From Clostridiales bacterium (GTDB lineage Bacteria; Bacillota; Clostridia; Lachnospirales; Lachnospiraceae): a stretch of DNA of 9,624 nucleotides. Shown one piece after another: positions 1-6,881 of this stretch. How positions within the stretch are numbered: position 1 is the stretch's first letter; each line of letters begins with the position of its first letter. The notes under the pieces were generated by a model that was not told where the DNA came from, ran no database searches, and saw only the letters and a program-made list of their open reading frames with translations. Location of the stretch: contig JAHZAR010000096.1 of the NCBI GenBank assembly GCA_019423835.1, positions 1 to 9,624 on the forward strand, in the 5' to 3' direction. The translations under genes and the position numbers were made by a program.

Positions 1-905
1 GGGCTATCGGAGATTCCAAGGCTCCGCTGTATGTTCTGATGCTCACAACTGTCGTCAATGTAGTTCTGGATATTCTTTTAGTAGGCGGCTTTCATATGAG
101 TGTCTATGGAGCCGCTGTTGCCACTGTAATCGCACAGGCTGTTTCTGCCGTTCTGCTGCTCGTCTATATCGCTGCCCGGGCAAAGATCCTTTGGGTTCCC
201 GTCAGGGAGCTTCATATAGACAAAGCCTTTCTGAAAAAAACTGTTGATTTCAGTTCCGTCTCCGCTCTCCAGCAGACCATGCTGTACCTGGGACGTCTTC
301 TCGTCCAGTCCGGAGTCAACACGCTGGGGGTGGACGCAGTCGCAGCATTCAACGCGGTTTCCATCGTGGACAGCTATGTGCTGGCACCCGGCGACAGCCT
401 GGCCTCCTCCATGACTACCTTCGCAGCCCAGAACAGAGGCGCCGGAACTTTCAGCCGTATCTCCAGAGGATTAAAAACCATGCTCTGGATTGCGGAGATC
501 TATGTTGCTCTGGTGGCTGTCATCGTATTCAGCCAGTGCCGTCTGCTCCTGGGCTTTTTCCTGAAGCCGGAGGAAACTGCCGCGATCGCTGTGGGCATCT
601 CCTACCTGATCCCCATGTCCTTTGGCTACCTTCTTTCTGGAATTACCAATACCTTCCAGGGATACTTCCGCGGAATCGGGAATCTGAAAATCACCCTCTG
701 GGCTACCCTCTTGCAGATTCCGATCCGTGTGGCCCTGACCTATCTGCTTTTAGATGCCCTGGGCGTTCAGGCTGTAGCAGCCGGAACCATCATTGGATGG
801 ATCTGTATGGCTCTGTTTGAGGTATTCTGTTACCGCAGATGGGGAAGATTCGATGAAAAAGGGCTGGTGTGTGAGAGAATATGGAGAGAAGCCGATGAGC
901 ACTAG
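1..905 (+). CDS. MATE family efflux transporter, C-terminal part (5' truncated by the window)
   Basis: This is a multidrug and toxin extrusion (MATE) family membrane exporter, which normally uses a Na+ or H+ gradient to expel organic cations or other small molecules. The reading frame is open from base 3 (AIGDSKAPLY precedes the first ATG at 39), so that ATG is internal and the true start lies to the left. About 300 residues are visible of a family that is usually 440-460, so roughly the first third is missing. Family-typical stretches are the GDSKAPLY segment, the helix with VVLDILLV followed by YGAAVATVIAQ, the AAQNRGAG motif that begins the second-half loop, and YFRGIGNLK near the end. Several hydrophobic helices of membrane-spanning length alternate with short loops. 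It is convergent with the C-S lyase operon and shares the hairpin at 971-998 with it. Family assignment is secure; the substrate cannot be told. Confidence 0.92.
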   Translation, partial: AIGDSKAPLYVLMLTTVVNVVLDILLVGGFHMSVYGAAVATVIAQAVSAVLLLVYIAARAKILWVPVRELHIDKAFLKKTVDFSSVSALQQTMLYLGRLLVQSGVNTLGVDAVAAFNAVSIVDSYVLAPGDSLASSMTTFAAQNRGAGTFSRISRGLKTMLWIAEIYVALVAVIVFSQCRLLLGFFLKPEETAAIAVGISYLIPMSFGYLLSGITNTFQGYFRGIGNLKITLWATLLQIPIRVALTYLLLDALGVQAVAAGTIIGWICMALFEVFCYRRWGRFDEKGLVCERIWREADEH

Positions 906-970
906 AGAGGTGTCCGGCTGCGAGGGCTTTCTGCGATGCAGGCAGTGACTCCCTCTTTATGAGAAAAACA

Positions 971-998
971 GAAAACGGACTCCGGAGAGTCCGTTTTC
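971..998 (-). terminator. Rho-independent terminator between the convergent MATE gene and the C-S lyase operon
   Basis: A perfect 12-bp inverted repeat (GAAAACGGACTC / GAGTCCGTTTTC) encloses a 4-nt loop, CGGA. Read leftward, the stem is followed by TG and then a run of six T, the better U-tract, so it should end the operon that finishes with the C-S lyase about 135 nt upstream. Read rightward it lies about 65 nt after the MATE stop. The stem's own TTTTC gives a weaker U-run there, so it may work in both directions. Confidence 0.85.
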
Positions 999-1134
999 CA
1001 TGGCAGAATCAGATATGCCCGATACCCAAATATACCATAAAAAGTTCTATCGAATACGGTGAACCTTATCAGCTGATTTGCCATTACATGATGTTTTAGA
1101 TTCGTCTGCAGTGATATGGTCTGATCGGAAAAGG

Positions 1135-2301
1135 CTATTCCTCTTTTAACAGTCTGAGCCTGTCTGCGATTTCCTTCACCTTTTCCCTGCTGGTAGCCAG
1201 GTTGATTCGGATATATCCCTCATACTCCCTGCCTCCAAACCATTCTCCAAAATCCACTGCAAGTCCGCACCGGTTCAGGACCAGTTCCTTCACCCTTCCC
1301 TTCTGCACTGCCCTGGATAGATCCACCCATGCAAGATAGGTTCCCTCCAGAGGTGAGATCACGGCCTCCGGAAGGCTTTGGCTCAGCTCTTCCCTCAGGC
1401 AGACATAATTATCTCTGATTAACTGAAGCGCTTTCTCCAGCCACGCCCTTCCGCCCTGATAGGCAGCCTGTACGGCTATGTAGCCGAACGAGCCTCCCTC
1501 TGTCAGGTGGAGTCTTCTCGCCGCCTCATCATATTTTTGCCGGAGCGCGGGATCGGAGATAATCAGAAATCCATTCTGACAGCCTGAGAGATTGAAGGTT
1601 TTGGCCGCAGAGGTCAGGGTCATCAGAATGCTGCCGTAATTTCCCACAGCTGCCGCCGCTGTCTGCTCCTTCTCCCCTGTAATCAGATCCTGATGAATCT
1701 CATCAGCTATTACAAAAACATGGTGTTCCAGACACAGATCCAGAACCGTCTTCAGCTCCGTGCGCGTCCAAACCCGCCCAACCGGATTATGGGGGGAGCA
1801 GAGAATAAACAGCCGGACCTTTTCCTCTTTGATTTTCTTCTCAAACAGCTCTGTATCCATCTCGTAGACACCGTCCCTGCAGCGCAGGGGGCAGCGGATC
1901 AGCCTTCGCCCTGTTTCTTCTGCCGCATGAAAGAACGGATAATAGACCGGAGGCATCACGAGAACGGAGTCTCCCTCCCCGGTCAGCATCTGAATCAGCC
2001 AGTAAATAGCCGGTACCACTCCCGGCACAAAGCGTATCCACTCTTTTTCCACCTGATAGGAGTGGTACTTCCTCTCCCAGCTGATAAACGACTGCCAGTA
2101 GTCCTCCGGCACCTTATAGTAGCCGTATACATTAAAATCCACATACGCTCTGAGGGCCTCCTGCACACAGGCCGGAGCCTCAAAATCCATGTCCGCCACC
2201 CAGGCCGGCAGAAGCTCTGCTTTGCCGAACTGCTCCTTAAGACTGTCCCATTTCTCGCAGTCTGTGTTTTTTCTGTCCCTATACTTCACATTCTCCTGCA
2301 T
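1135..2301 (-). CDS. MalY/PatB family PLP-dependent C-S beta-lyase (aminotransferase fold type I)
   Basis: This 388-residue protein matches MalY/PatB-type cystathionine beta-lyases in length and motifs. These cytosolic PLP enzymes cleave the C-S bond of cystathionine, cystine or S-substituted cysteines to a thiol, pyruvate and ammonia. Visible landmarks are the N-terminal LPAWVADMDF (31-40), the YGYY motif (59-62), SPHNPVGR (169-176, Asn172 near PLP), ADEIHQD (199-205, Asp200 for the pyridine nitrogen, His203 typical of the MalY group), the Schiff-base lysine Lys234 in TSAAKTFNLSG, and Arg365 in YIRINLATSR for the substrate carboxylate. The ATG lies inside the end of the upstream ABC-GNAT gene (23-nt overlap), with AAGAAGGAAT about 8-10 nt upstream, so translation is probably coupled. 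As last gene of an amino-acid importer operon it most likely processes the imported sulfur amino acid. An aminotransferase role is possible but less likely. Confidence 0.88.
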   Translation of the reverse strand: MQENVKYRDRKNTDCEKWDSLKEQFGKAELLPAWVADMDFEAPACVQEALRAYVDFNVYGYYKVPEDYWQSFISWERKYHSYQVEKEWIRFVPGVVPAIYWLIQMLTGEGDSVLVMPPVYYPFFHAAEETGRRLIRCPLRCRDGVYEMDTELFEKKIKEEKVRLFILCSPHNPVGRVWTRTELKTVLDLCLEHHVFVIADEIHQDLITGEKEQTAAAAVGNYGSILMTLTSAAKTFNLSGCQNGFLIISDPALRQKYDEAARRLHLTEGGSFGYIAVQAAYQGGRAWLEKALQLIRDNYVCLREELSQSLPEAVISPLEGTYLAWVDLSRAVQKGRVKELVLNRCGLAVDFGEWFGGREYEGYIRINLATSREKVKEIADRLRLLKEE

Positions 2302-3475
2302 TTGCCCATTCCTTCTTCATGATCTCAGACTCACAGCCATTGTGATACCTGTGACAGGTCTGGCAGTCAGAAATATCCGGGGCAGCATCCCTCCGGATGA
2401 TCTGATAGCCAAGCTTTTTATAAAATTCCGGCACCTTGGCATTCAGATACAGGCACTGTGCCCCTCTTTTCCGTGCCTCCTCCTCTGCCCGCTGCACCAG
2501 AAGCCTTCCCAGGCCCCTTCCCTGAAATTCCTTTTTTACTGCCACTGTTTTCAGGATGAATACATCTTTGTCGTAAACCAAAGACGCTCCTCCCAGTCTC
2601 TGTCCCGTCTCTGTGTCCTTCACCTCCAGACAGGTCAGAAGTCCCTCCGGCACCTCGGAGTCAGGTTCCATCTCGAGCCCTTCCTCAATAAACATGGGGA
2701 TCATTTCTTTGTAATGGTCAGACAGAATTACCTGATAGTCCTGTTTCTCTTCCAGCTTCAGGAACGCCCTGGTGCGTTTGTTTTTCGGATTTTTAAAAAT
2801 CTCCTCCGCCGTTCCCTCTTCCACAATTTTTCCATTCTCCATAAAAATCACCCGATCTGCCACCTTTTCTGCAAACTTCATCTCATGTGTCACAATGATC
2901 ATGGTAAAGTGCTGCTCTGCCAGCTTTTCAATGACTTCCAGCACCTCCTGGACCCACTCTGGATCCAGGGCAGAGGTGGGTTCGTCGAAAAGCAGTACAT
3001 CCGGCTCTACAGCCAGAGAGCGGGCAATGGCCACCCGCTGCTGCTGTCCTCCTGACAGGGTGGCAGGGTACTGCTGGGCCCTGTCTCCCATTCCCACCTT
3101 TCCCAGATAATATTCAGCTCTTTTTCTGGCCTCCTGCCGGCTCATTTTCTTCGCGAATACCAGAGGATCCATGACATTGTGGAGAACATTTTTGTTCAGA
3201 AACAGGTTGTAGTTCTGGAAAATCATAGCGGACTGCTTTCTGAGGGCATGAATCTCCTTTTTCGTGTGGCTTCCGGCATCCACCGTCACGCCGCCGACGG
3301 TAATGCTGCCCTCATCCGGCGTTTCCAGATAGTTCAGACAGCGAAGCAGTGTGGATTTTCCGGTCCCGGACGAACCGATTACCACAGCTACCTCCCCCTT
3401 TTTTATTTCCAGACTGATTCCCCTCAAAACCTCCTGACTTCCGAAACTTTTATGAAGATTTTCAATCTTTACCAC
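2279..3475 (-). CDS. Amino-acid ABC transporter ATPase fused to a C-terminal GNAT acetyltransferase
   Basis: Residues 1 to about 240 form a complete polar-amino-acid-type ABC ATPase: Walker A GSSGTGKS (34-41), Q-loop Gln87, signature LSGGQ (140-144), Walker B LLFDE (161-165, catalytic Glu165), and switch His197. Such ATPases are usually about 240-250 residues. This one continues without a break to 398. Residues from about 247 on look like a GNAT N-acetyltransferase: beta4-like FILKTVAV (306-313), acetyl-CoA loop QGRGLG (318-323), and PEFYKKLGY (349-357), which is the usual C-terminal GNAT motif. A tail cluster follows with Cys371-x2-Cys374-x6-Cys381 and then EIMKKEW. The start is GTG, with GGAGG only 3 nt away; a stop lies upstream in frame and no better start is visible. 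It begins 10 nt after the permease stop and overlaps the C-S lyase by 23 nt. ATPase certain, GNAT very likely, acceptor unknown. Confidence 0.9.
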   Translation of the reverse strand: MVKIENLHKSFGSQEVLRGISLEIKKGEVAVVIGSSGTGKSTLLRCLNYLETPDEGSITVGGVTVDAGSHTKKEIHALRKQSAMIFQNYNLFLNKNVLHNVMDPLVFAKKMSRQEARKRAEYYLGKVGMGDRAQQYPATLSGGQQQRVAIARSLAVEPDVLLFDEPTSALDPEWVQEVLEVIEKLAEQHFTMIIVTHEMKFAEKVADRVIFMENGKIVEEGTAEEIFKNPKNKRTRAFLKLEEKQDYQVILSDHYKEMIPMFIEEGLEMEPDSEVPEGLLTCLEVKDTETGQRLGGASLVYDKDVFILKTVAVKKEFQGRGLGRLLVQRAEEEARKRGAQCLYLNAKVPEFYKKLGYQIIRRDAAPDISDCQTCHRYHNGCESEIMKKEWANAGECEV

Positions 3476-3485
3476 TTTCCTCCCC

Positions 3486-4151
3486 CTATCTTACATACCC
3501 TGCTGAAAATTTCTTCTCCAACAGCGCCTCCGCCCGTTCCAGCACCAGGATAATCACCCAGTAAAGAAGCATCAGAAGCATATACGCCTCAAAGTAATGA
3601 AAGGTCACAGAAGCTCTCAGATTTGCAGCCGCCGTAATCTCAATAACACCGATCGTAAAAGCCATGGAGGTTCCCTTCACAATATCCACCAGGTTATTAA
3701 ACAGGGATGGAATCGCCACTCTGACCGCCTGTGGAAAAACAATATGGGCCATCGCCTGCAGAGGGGTCATCCCGTGAGCCAGAGCTGCCTCCCTCTGTCC
3801 CGCCGGCACAGATAAAAGTGCTCCCCTCACTGCCTCCTTCATATAGGCCGCCGAATTTAATGTCAGCCCCACAATGCACACGGCAAAAGCCGGAATATCC
3901 CTCAGCTGAGGGATAAAGGTGGGAATTCCGAAATAGAGGAGAAACAGCTGAGGGATCAGCGGCGTTCCTCTGAAAAATGATACATAGACTGCACACACCT
4001 GTCTCAGAACAGGCACCTTAAAGTAGTCTATCCCCGCAATCACCACTGCTAAAAGCAGGGACAGCACAAAAGATACTGCCGCCAGGCTCAGGGTAGTGGG
4101 GAGGGCGCCAAACATCGAGCGGAGAACGCTGACTGAAAATTCCCAATCCAT
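3486..4151 (-). CDS. Polar amino-acid ABC transporter permease (HisM/TcyL-like)
   Basis: This is the integral membrane subunit of a polar-amino-acid importer and forms the translocation path, probably as a homodimer because only one permease gene is present. I chose the ATG at 4151 (221 residues, MDWEF...) over an in-frame start at 4214. The longer version would overlap the preceding gene by 47 nt, while AGAAGGAG sits 10 nt before the ATG at 4151 and leaves a 16-nt gap. Family landmarks are FFRGTPLIPQLFLLYFG (59-75), the EAA coupling loop GQREAALAHGMTPLQA (118-133) with IVFPQAVRVAIP (137-148), and GTSMAFTIGVIEI (160-172) before a last helix near 190-205. The last stretch resembles cystine-type permeases such as TcyL/TcyM/TcyB, but substrate assignment from this alone is weak. 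Confidence 0.9.
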   Translation of the reverse strand: MDWEFSVSVLRSMFGALPTTLSLAAVSFVLSLLLAVVIAGIDYFKVPVLRQVCAVYVSFFRGTPLIPQLFLLYFGIPTFIPQLRDIPAFAVCIVGLTLNSAAYMKEAVRGALLSVPAGQREAALAHGMTPLQAMAHIVFPQAVRVAIPSLFNNLVDIVKGTSMAFTIGVIEITAAANLRASVTFHYFEAYMLLMLLYWVIILVLERAEALLEKKFSAGYVR

Positions 4152-4167
4152 ATCCAGTCCGCTCCTT

Positions 4168-4989
4168 CTATAATTCCTCGGCGCCTTCCGGCCGTACGGA
4201 AATATCCATGTCAAACCATTTTTCTGACAGCTCCTTCAGAGTCCCGTCCTCATGCATTTCTTTTATAGCCTCTGAAACGATGGAACACAGCTCCTCCCCT
4301 CTCTCTGTCTTGGGGAATGGATATACATTTGTCTCCAGCACATTCGTGTCCCCCAGAATTTTCAGGTTATCTACCTCCTTCAGCGTGGTGATGCAGGAGG
4401 TCTTTGCCCTGGGCCACAGATCGCATCTTCCAAGAGCCACTTCCTGAACGGACATCCCGTCGTAGTAGACCGGTTCCAGCTTTACGCCGTACTCTTCATC
4501 GATCGCCTGTACAATCAGCTCATCGCTGGTATTTGTCTCACAGGAAATCGTCATTCCATCCTTCAGATCGTCCATGGACTGCAGCTCCTCATTATCTGCC
4601 CTTGACAGAAGGGAGTATACATTGTAGGCGTAGGGCTCTGACAGGCAGTAGGCTTCCCTGCGCTCATCGGTAGCCGATATCTGCTCCCCAACTGCATCCA
4701 GACGCTCATCATTCAGCATCGCCCACATGCCGTCCCACTCCATAATCTGGTATTCTATCTTATAGCCTGTCCTTTTTCCGATCTCCATCCATACATCATA
4801 GTCGTAGCCTGACAGATTTCCATTTTCATCTGTCTGAATCCACCCCGGAGTGGTCGCCTCACATCCAACGCGGATTACCTTCTCTTCGCCGGCTGCGCTG
4901 CTCTCTGTATCCTTCCCGCTGCCCCCGCATGCTGTCAGCAGCAGTGCCGCTGCAGTATAAATAGCCGCTCTCTTCCATCTTCTGCTCAT
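4168..4989 (-). CDS. Amino-acid ABC transporter solute-binding lipoprotein (SBP family 3)
   Basis: This 273-residue extracytoplasmic receptor would deliver ligand to the permease that follows. It has a basic start (MSRRWKR), a short hydrophobic stretch and lipobox LLTAC, giving lipid attachment at Cys21 after signal peptidase II. The mature part shows the family-3 fold: VIRVGCEA, GYDYDVWMEIGKRTGY (61-76), MEWDGMWAMLNDERLDAV (83-100), then ISATDERREAYCLSEPYAY (104-122) with the Arg that normally binds the ligand carboxylate. The end is the usual LKELSEKWF. The EWDxM pattern recalls cystine receptors. The segment around 186-200, where cystine receptors usually have a GR-x-DA type motif, reads GRCDLWPRAKTSC and is divergent. 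There are six further cysteines (43, 115, 150, 189, 199, 235), unusually many. ATG start with AGGAGG at 4998-5003, spacing 8 nt. First gene of operon A. Confidence 0.9.
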   Translation of the reverse strand: MSRRWKRAAIYTAAALLLTACGGSGKDTESSAAGEEKVIRVGCEATTPGWIQTDENGNLSGYDYDVWMEIGKRTGYKIEYQIMEWDGMWAMLNDERLDAVGEQISATDERREAYCLSEPYAYNVYSLLSRADNEELQSMDDLKDGMTISCETNTSDELIVQAIDEEYGVKLEPVYYDGMSVQEVALGRCDLWPRAKTSCITTLKEVDNLKILGDTNVLETNVYPFPKTERGEELCSIVSEAIKEMHEDGTLKELSEKWFDMDISVRPEGAEEL

Positions 4990-5024
4990 ACCTGTCTCCT
5001 CCTCTGCTTTTCCAATAAATCGGT

Positions 5025-5050
5025 GCCTGCCCTTTTATAAAACGGCAGGC
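5025..5050 (-). promoter_or_regulatory. Hairpin in the 5' leader of the importer operon
   Basis: GCCTGCC at 5025-5031 is complementary to GGCAGGC at 5044-5050. The 12-nt interval contains the self-complementary TTTTATAAAA flanked by a C-C mismatch, so the helix could extend. It ends 22 nt before the AGGAGG of the solute-binding protein gene. No T-run follows it in the reading direction, so it is not a simple terminator. It could be a leader structure that affects mRNA stability or translation, or a DNA operator. No known riboswitch or T-box motif was recognised. Confidence 0.45.
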
Positions 5051-5110
5051 CCTTCCTATGTGCTCCTGTTCACAGCTTTCCTGCGAACGTCTCTCTTATG
5101 GTTCTCTTCA

Positions 5111-5140
5111 AGTATATTCCATCTGCAGGGACAGTTCTAA
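5111..5140 (-). promoter_or_regulatory. Possible sigma-A promoter for the importer operon
   Basis: Read leftward, TATACT at 5116-5111 matches five of six -10 bases, and TTAGAA at 5140-5135 is a poor -35 (three of six) at 18-bp spacing. Transcription would start near 5104, giving a leader of about 115 nt that includes the hairpin at 5025-5050. The surrounding 5100-5220 is AT-rich. No convincing terminator for the upstream DUF4353 gene was seen, so read-through from operon B is also possible. Confidence 0.3.
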
Positions 5141-5168
5141 TTGTTTAATATCATGGAGTGGATAACTA

Positions 5169-5185
5169 TATAGATATTTTCTATA
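5169..5185. repeat. Small inverted repeat upstream of the importer operon promoter
   Basis: TATAGA and TCTATA arms (6 bp each) are separated by TATTT. They overlap TAGATCTA, a perfect palindrome at 5184-5191. The pair lies about 30-50 bp upstream of the candidate -35, where an activator or repressor site would fit. AT-rich DNA gives such repeats by chance, so it is only a candidate. Confidence 0.25.
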
Positions 5186-5266
5186 GATCTACTTCTTTAA
5201 AAATACCCGCCATTTGAACACTTTGGAATAAAATCTGCGAATCAGGCAGGAGGAGAGCACTCTGTA

Positions 5267-6868
5267 TTACCGTTCAGGACGATTTCGTCCCATTTCTCCC
5301 TTGTTTCCCATACCGCCTCCCATCTGACCCGGATTGTTTTCGGATCCGTCATTGGTGGTGACGTCACCGCCGTTCTTAACGTAGCTCCCGTCGCAGTCCA
5401 GAGCTGTGTTTCCTCTGCCGCTGCAGGTGAGCTGAAGTGTTCCGCCGTTAATGGTCAAATCTCCATTGGAATCAATGCAGTCTCCCACAGAAACGATGGT
5501 GAAGTCGCCGCCGTTGATCATAATAAAATTGTCGGATCCTTCAGAAAATGAATCCTGTCTGGGACGTCCGCCGCCAAAGCCAGAGCTGTCCGCGCCTCCG
5601 GCAGAATTGATCCCGTCATCCTGAGATGTTATCGCAAAGCTGCCGTCATCCACAGTGACAGAAAGGCCTTCAATGCCCTCATAGCAGTATTCAATGCTGA
5701 AGGAGCCCCCCTGAATGGTGACAGCAGCATCCGAGTGGATGGCGTCATCTCCGCTTTTCAGCTCAAATTCACCGTCTGCAATGAGAATCTCATCTCCTGC
5801 ATGGATGGAATCATCTGCCGTGTCCATGACAAAGACTCCTGACGCAATCGTGACAGTCCCGTCAGCCTTGATTCCCTTCTGGCTGACAGTATCTTCCTCC
5901 TGGTTGTCCGGAATCTGGGTCTGGAATCTTCCCTGCCTGCCAGCTCTCATGCCGTCACTGGCCATAGCAGCGCTGGCGCTTCCTTCTCCCGCGGCAATGG
6001 AGATGGTTCCGCTTTCAATCATCAGGTAATTGCCTGCGCTGATTCCGTCGCCGTCCGCCTCAATAGTAAAACTGCCGTCTGCAATATATAAAAATCCCAG
6101 ACTGCTGTCATCCTTATTTTCTGCATGTATGCCGTCTTTGCCGCTGGAAATCATGTAGGTTCCGTTTGCGATGCGTACGCTGTCTTTCCCGGAAATTCCA
6201 TGGCCTGCGGCAGTGATGTCATAGGTTCCGCCTGTGAACACCAGGTCATCCTTGGAGACAATACCGTGACCTGCTGAAGCGGAAACAGTCAGGGTTCCCT
6301 CGCCGTTTAAGGTCAGATCTGATTTGGAAAAGATCACGGCATCGATATTATTGTCATCGACTGCCGCGTACTCACCGCCGTTGCTGAGGGTATTGCCGGT
6401 GCCGGAGGCAGTAGTGATAAAGACTTTATCTGCCTCCAGAACATAGATGGCCGCTGACGTGGCGCTTGTGATCTCTGCCTGATCCAACACCAGCTGAATC
6501 TTATCCGTGTCCCCGGCATTGACAACGATCCTCCCGTCATCCAGGGTTCCCGAGAGAATATAGGTGCCTTCCTCCGTTATAGTGACTGTGCTGCCGGAGA
6601 TCTGCACCGCATCAGAGTCACAGGAAGCGCTGTCTCCCGATAAGGCAATGCGGACACTGGCTTCTTCGTCATACCCGATCTCCATGTCCCGGTCCGTAAA
6701 CAGGTCCGATGTGCTGACCAGTGTGCCAGCCGATGATGCTGACGGTTCTCCGCCGGCTGCGCCCTCCTCTGAGGCTGGGCTTTCAGATGCCCCGGCCCCT
6801 GCCTGGCTGCATCCGGAGAAGAGGAGAGCAGTGACAAGCAGCAGTGCCAGTATCTCTCTTTTTTTCAC
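5267..6868 (-). CDS. DUF4353 / Cthe_2159-like carbohydrate-binding beta-helix lipoprotein
   Basis: This 533-residue surface lipoprotein is probably a right-handed parallel beta-helix. The N-terminus MKKREILALLL...LLFSGC is a type II signal peptide with lipidation at Cys20. A low-complexity Ser/Ala/Gly/Glu linker follows to about residue 50. From about 85 to 505 short coils recur every 20-30 residues with a G/D-x-I turn followed by a polar-hydrophobic strand and an xxGG/DG-S/T-F strand. Examples are GHGIVSKDD (200), GHGISGKDS (222), KDGIHAEN (244), GDGISAGN (273), DDSIHAGD (352), DDAIHSDA (374), DDGINSAG (417) and GDCIDSNG (462). Loop insertions lie near 295-330 and 424-445. The tail is Gly/Met-rich and then basic. 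In the family, Cthe_2159 is a Ca-binding, acidic-sugar/cellulose-binding beta-helix. Start codon is GTG, with AAAGGAGGT ending 5 nt before it, 13 nt after the DUF4956 stop. The ligand here is not known. Confidence 0.85.
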   Translation of the reverse strand: MKKREILALLLVTALLFSGCSQAGAGASESPASEEGAAGGEPSASSAGTLVSTSDLFTDRDMEIGYDEEASVRIALSGDSASCDSDAVQISGSTVTITEEGTYILSGTLDDGRIVVNAGDTDKIQLVLDQAEITSATSAAIYVLEADKVFITTASGTGNTLSNGGEYAAVDDNNIDAVIFSKSDLTLNGEGTLTVSASAGHGIVSKDDLVFTGGTYDITAAGHGISGKDSVRIANGTYMISSGKDGIHAENKDDSSLGFLYIADGSFTIEADGDGISAGNYLMIESGTISIAAGEGSASAAMASDGMRAGRQGRFQTQIPDNQEEDTVSQKGIKADGTVTIASGVFVMDTADDSIHAGDEILIADGEFELKSGDDAIHSDAAVTIQGGSFSIEYCYEGIEGLSVTVDDGSFAITSQDDGINSAGGADSSGFGGGRPRQDSFSEGSDNFIMINGGDFTIVSVGDCIDSNGDLTINGGTLQLTCSGRGNTALDCDGSYVKNGGDVTTNDGSENNPGQMGGGMGNKGEMGRNRPER

Positions 6869-6881
6869 GTTTTACCTCCTT

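Noticed and set aside
902..1084. Leftward 60-codon open frame between the MATE gene and the C-S lyase
   Set aside because: No ribosome site, it overlaps the terminator stem and the end of the MATE gene, and no protein family is recognised. Treated as non-coding.
1693..2322. Rightward open frame of 209 codons
   Set aside because: Lies entirely antisense to the well-supported C-S lyase and the fusion gene, with no ribosome site or family motif.
2189..3055. Rightward open frame of 288 codons
   Set aside because: Antisense to the ABC-GNAT gene, whose motifs are all intact. The composition is that of a shadow frame.
4152..4214. Longer N-terminus for the permease, starting at 4214
   Set aside because: It would overlap the receptor gene by 47 nt, and the 21 extra residues are polar and unlike the family. 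AGAAGGAG supports the ATG at 4151.
5225..5260. Terminator for the DUF4353 gene
   Set aside because: Only a 4-bp CTGC/GCAG stem followed by a broken T-run was found, too weak to call.
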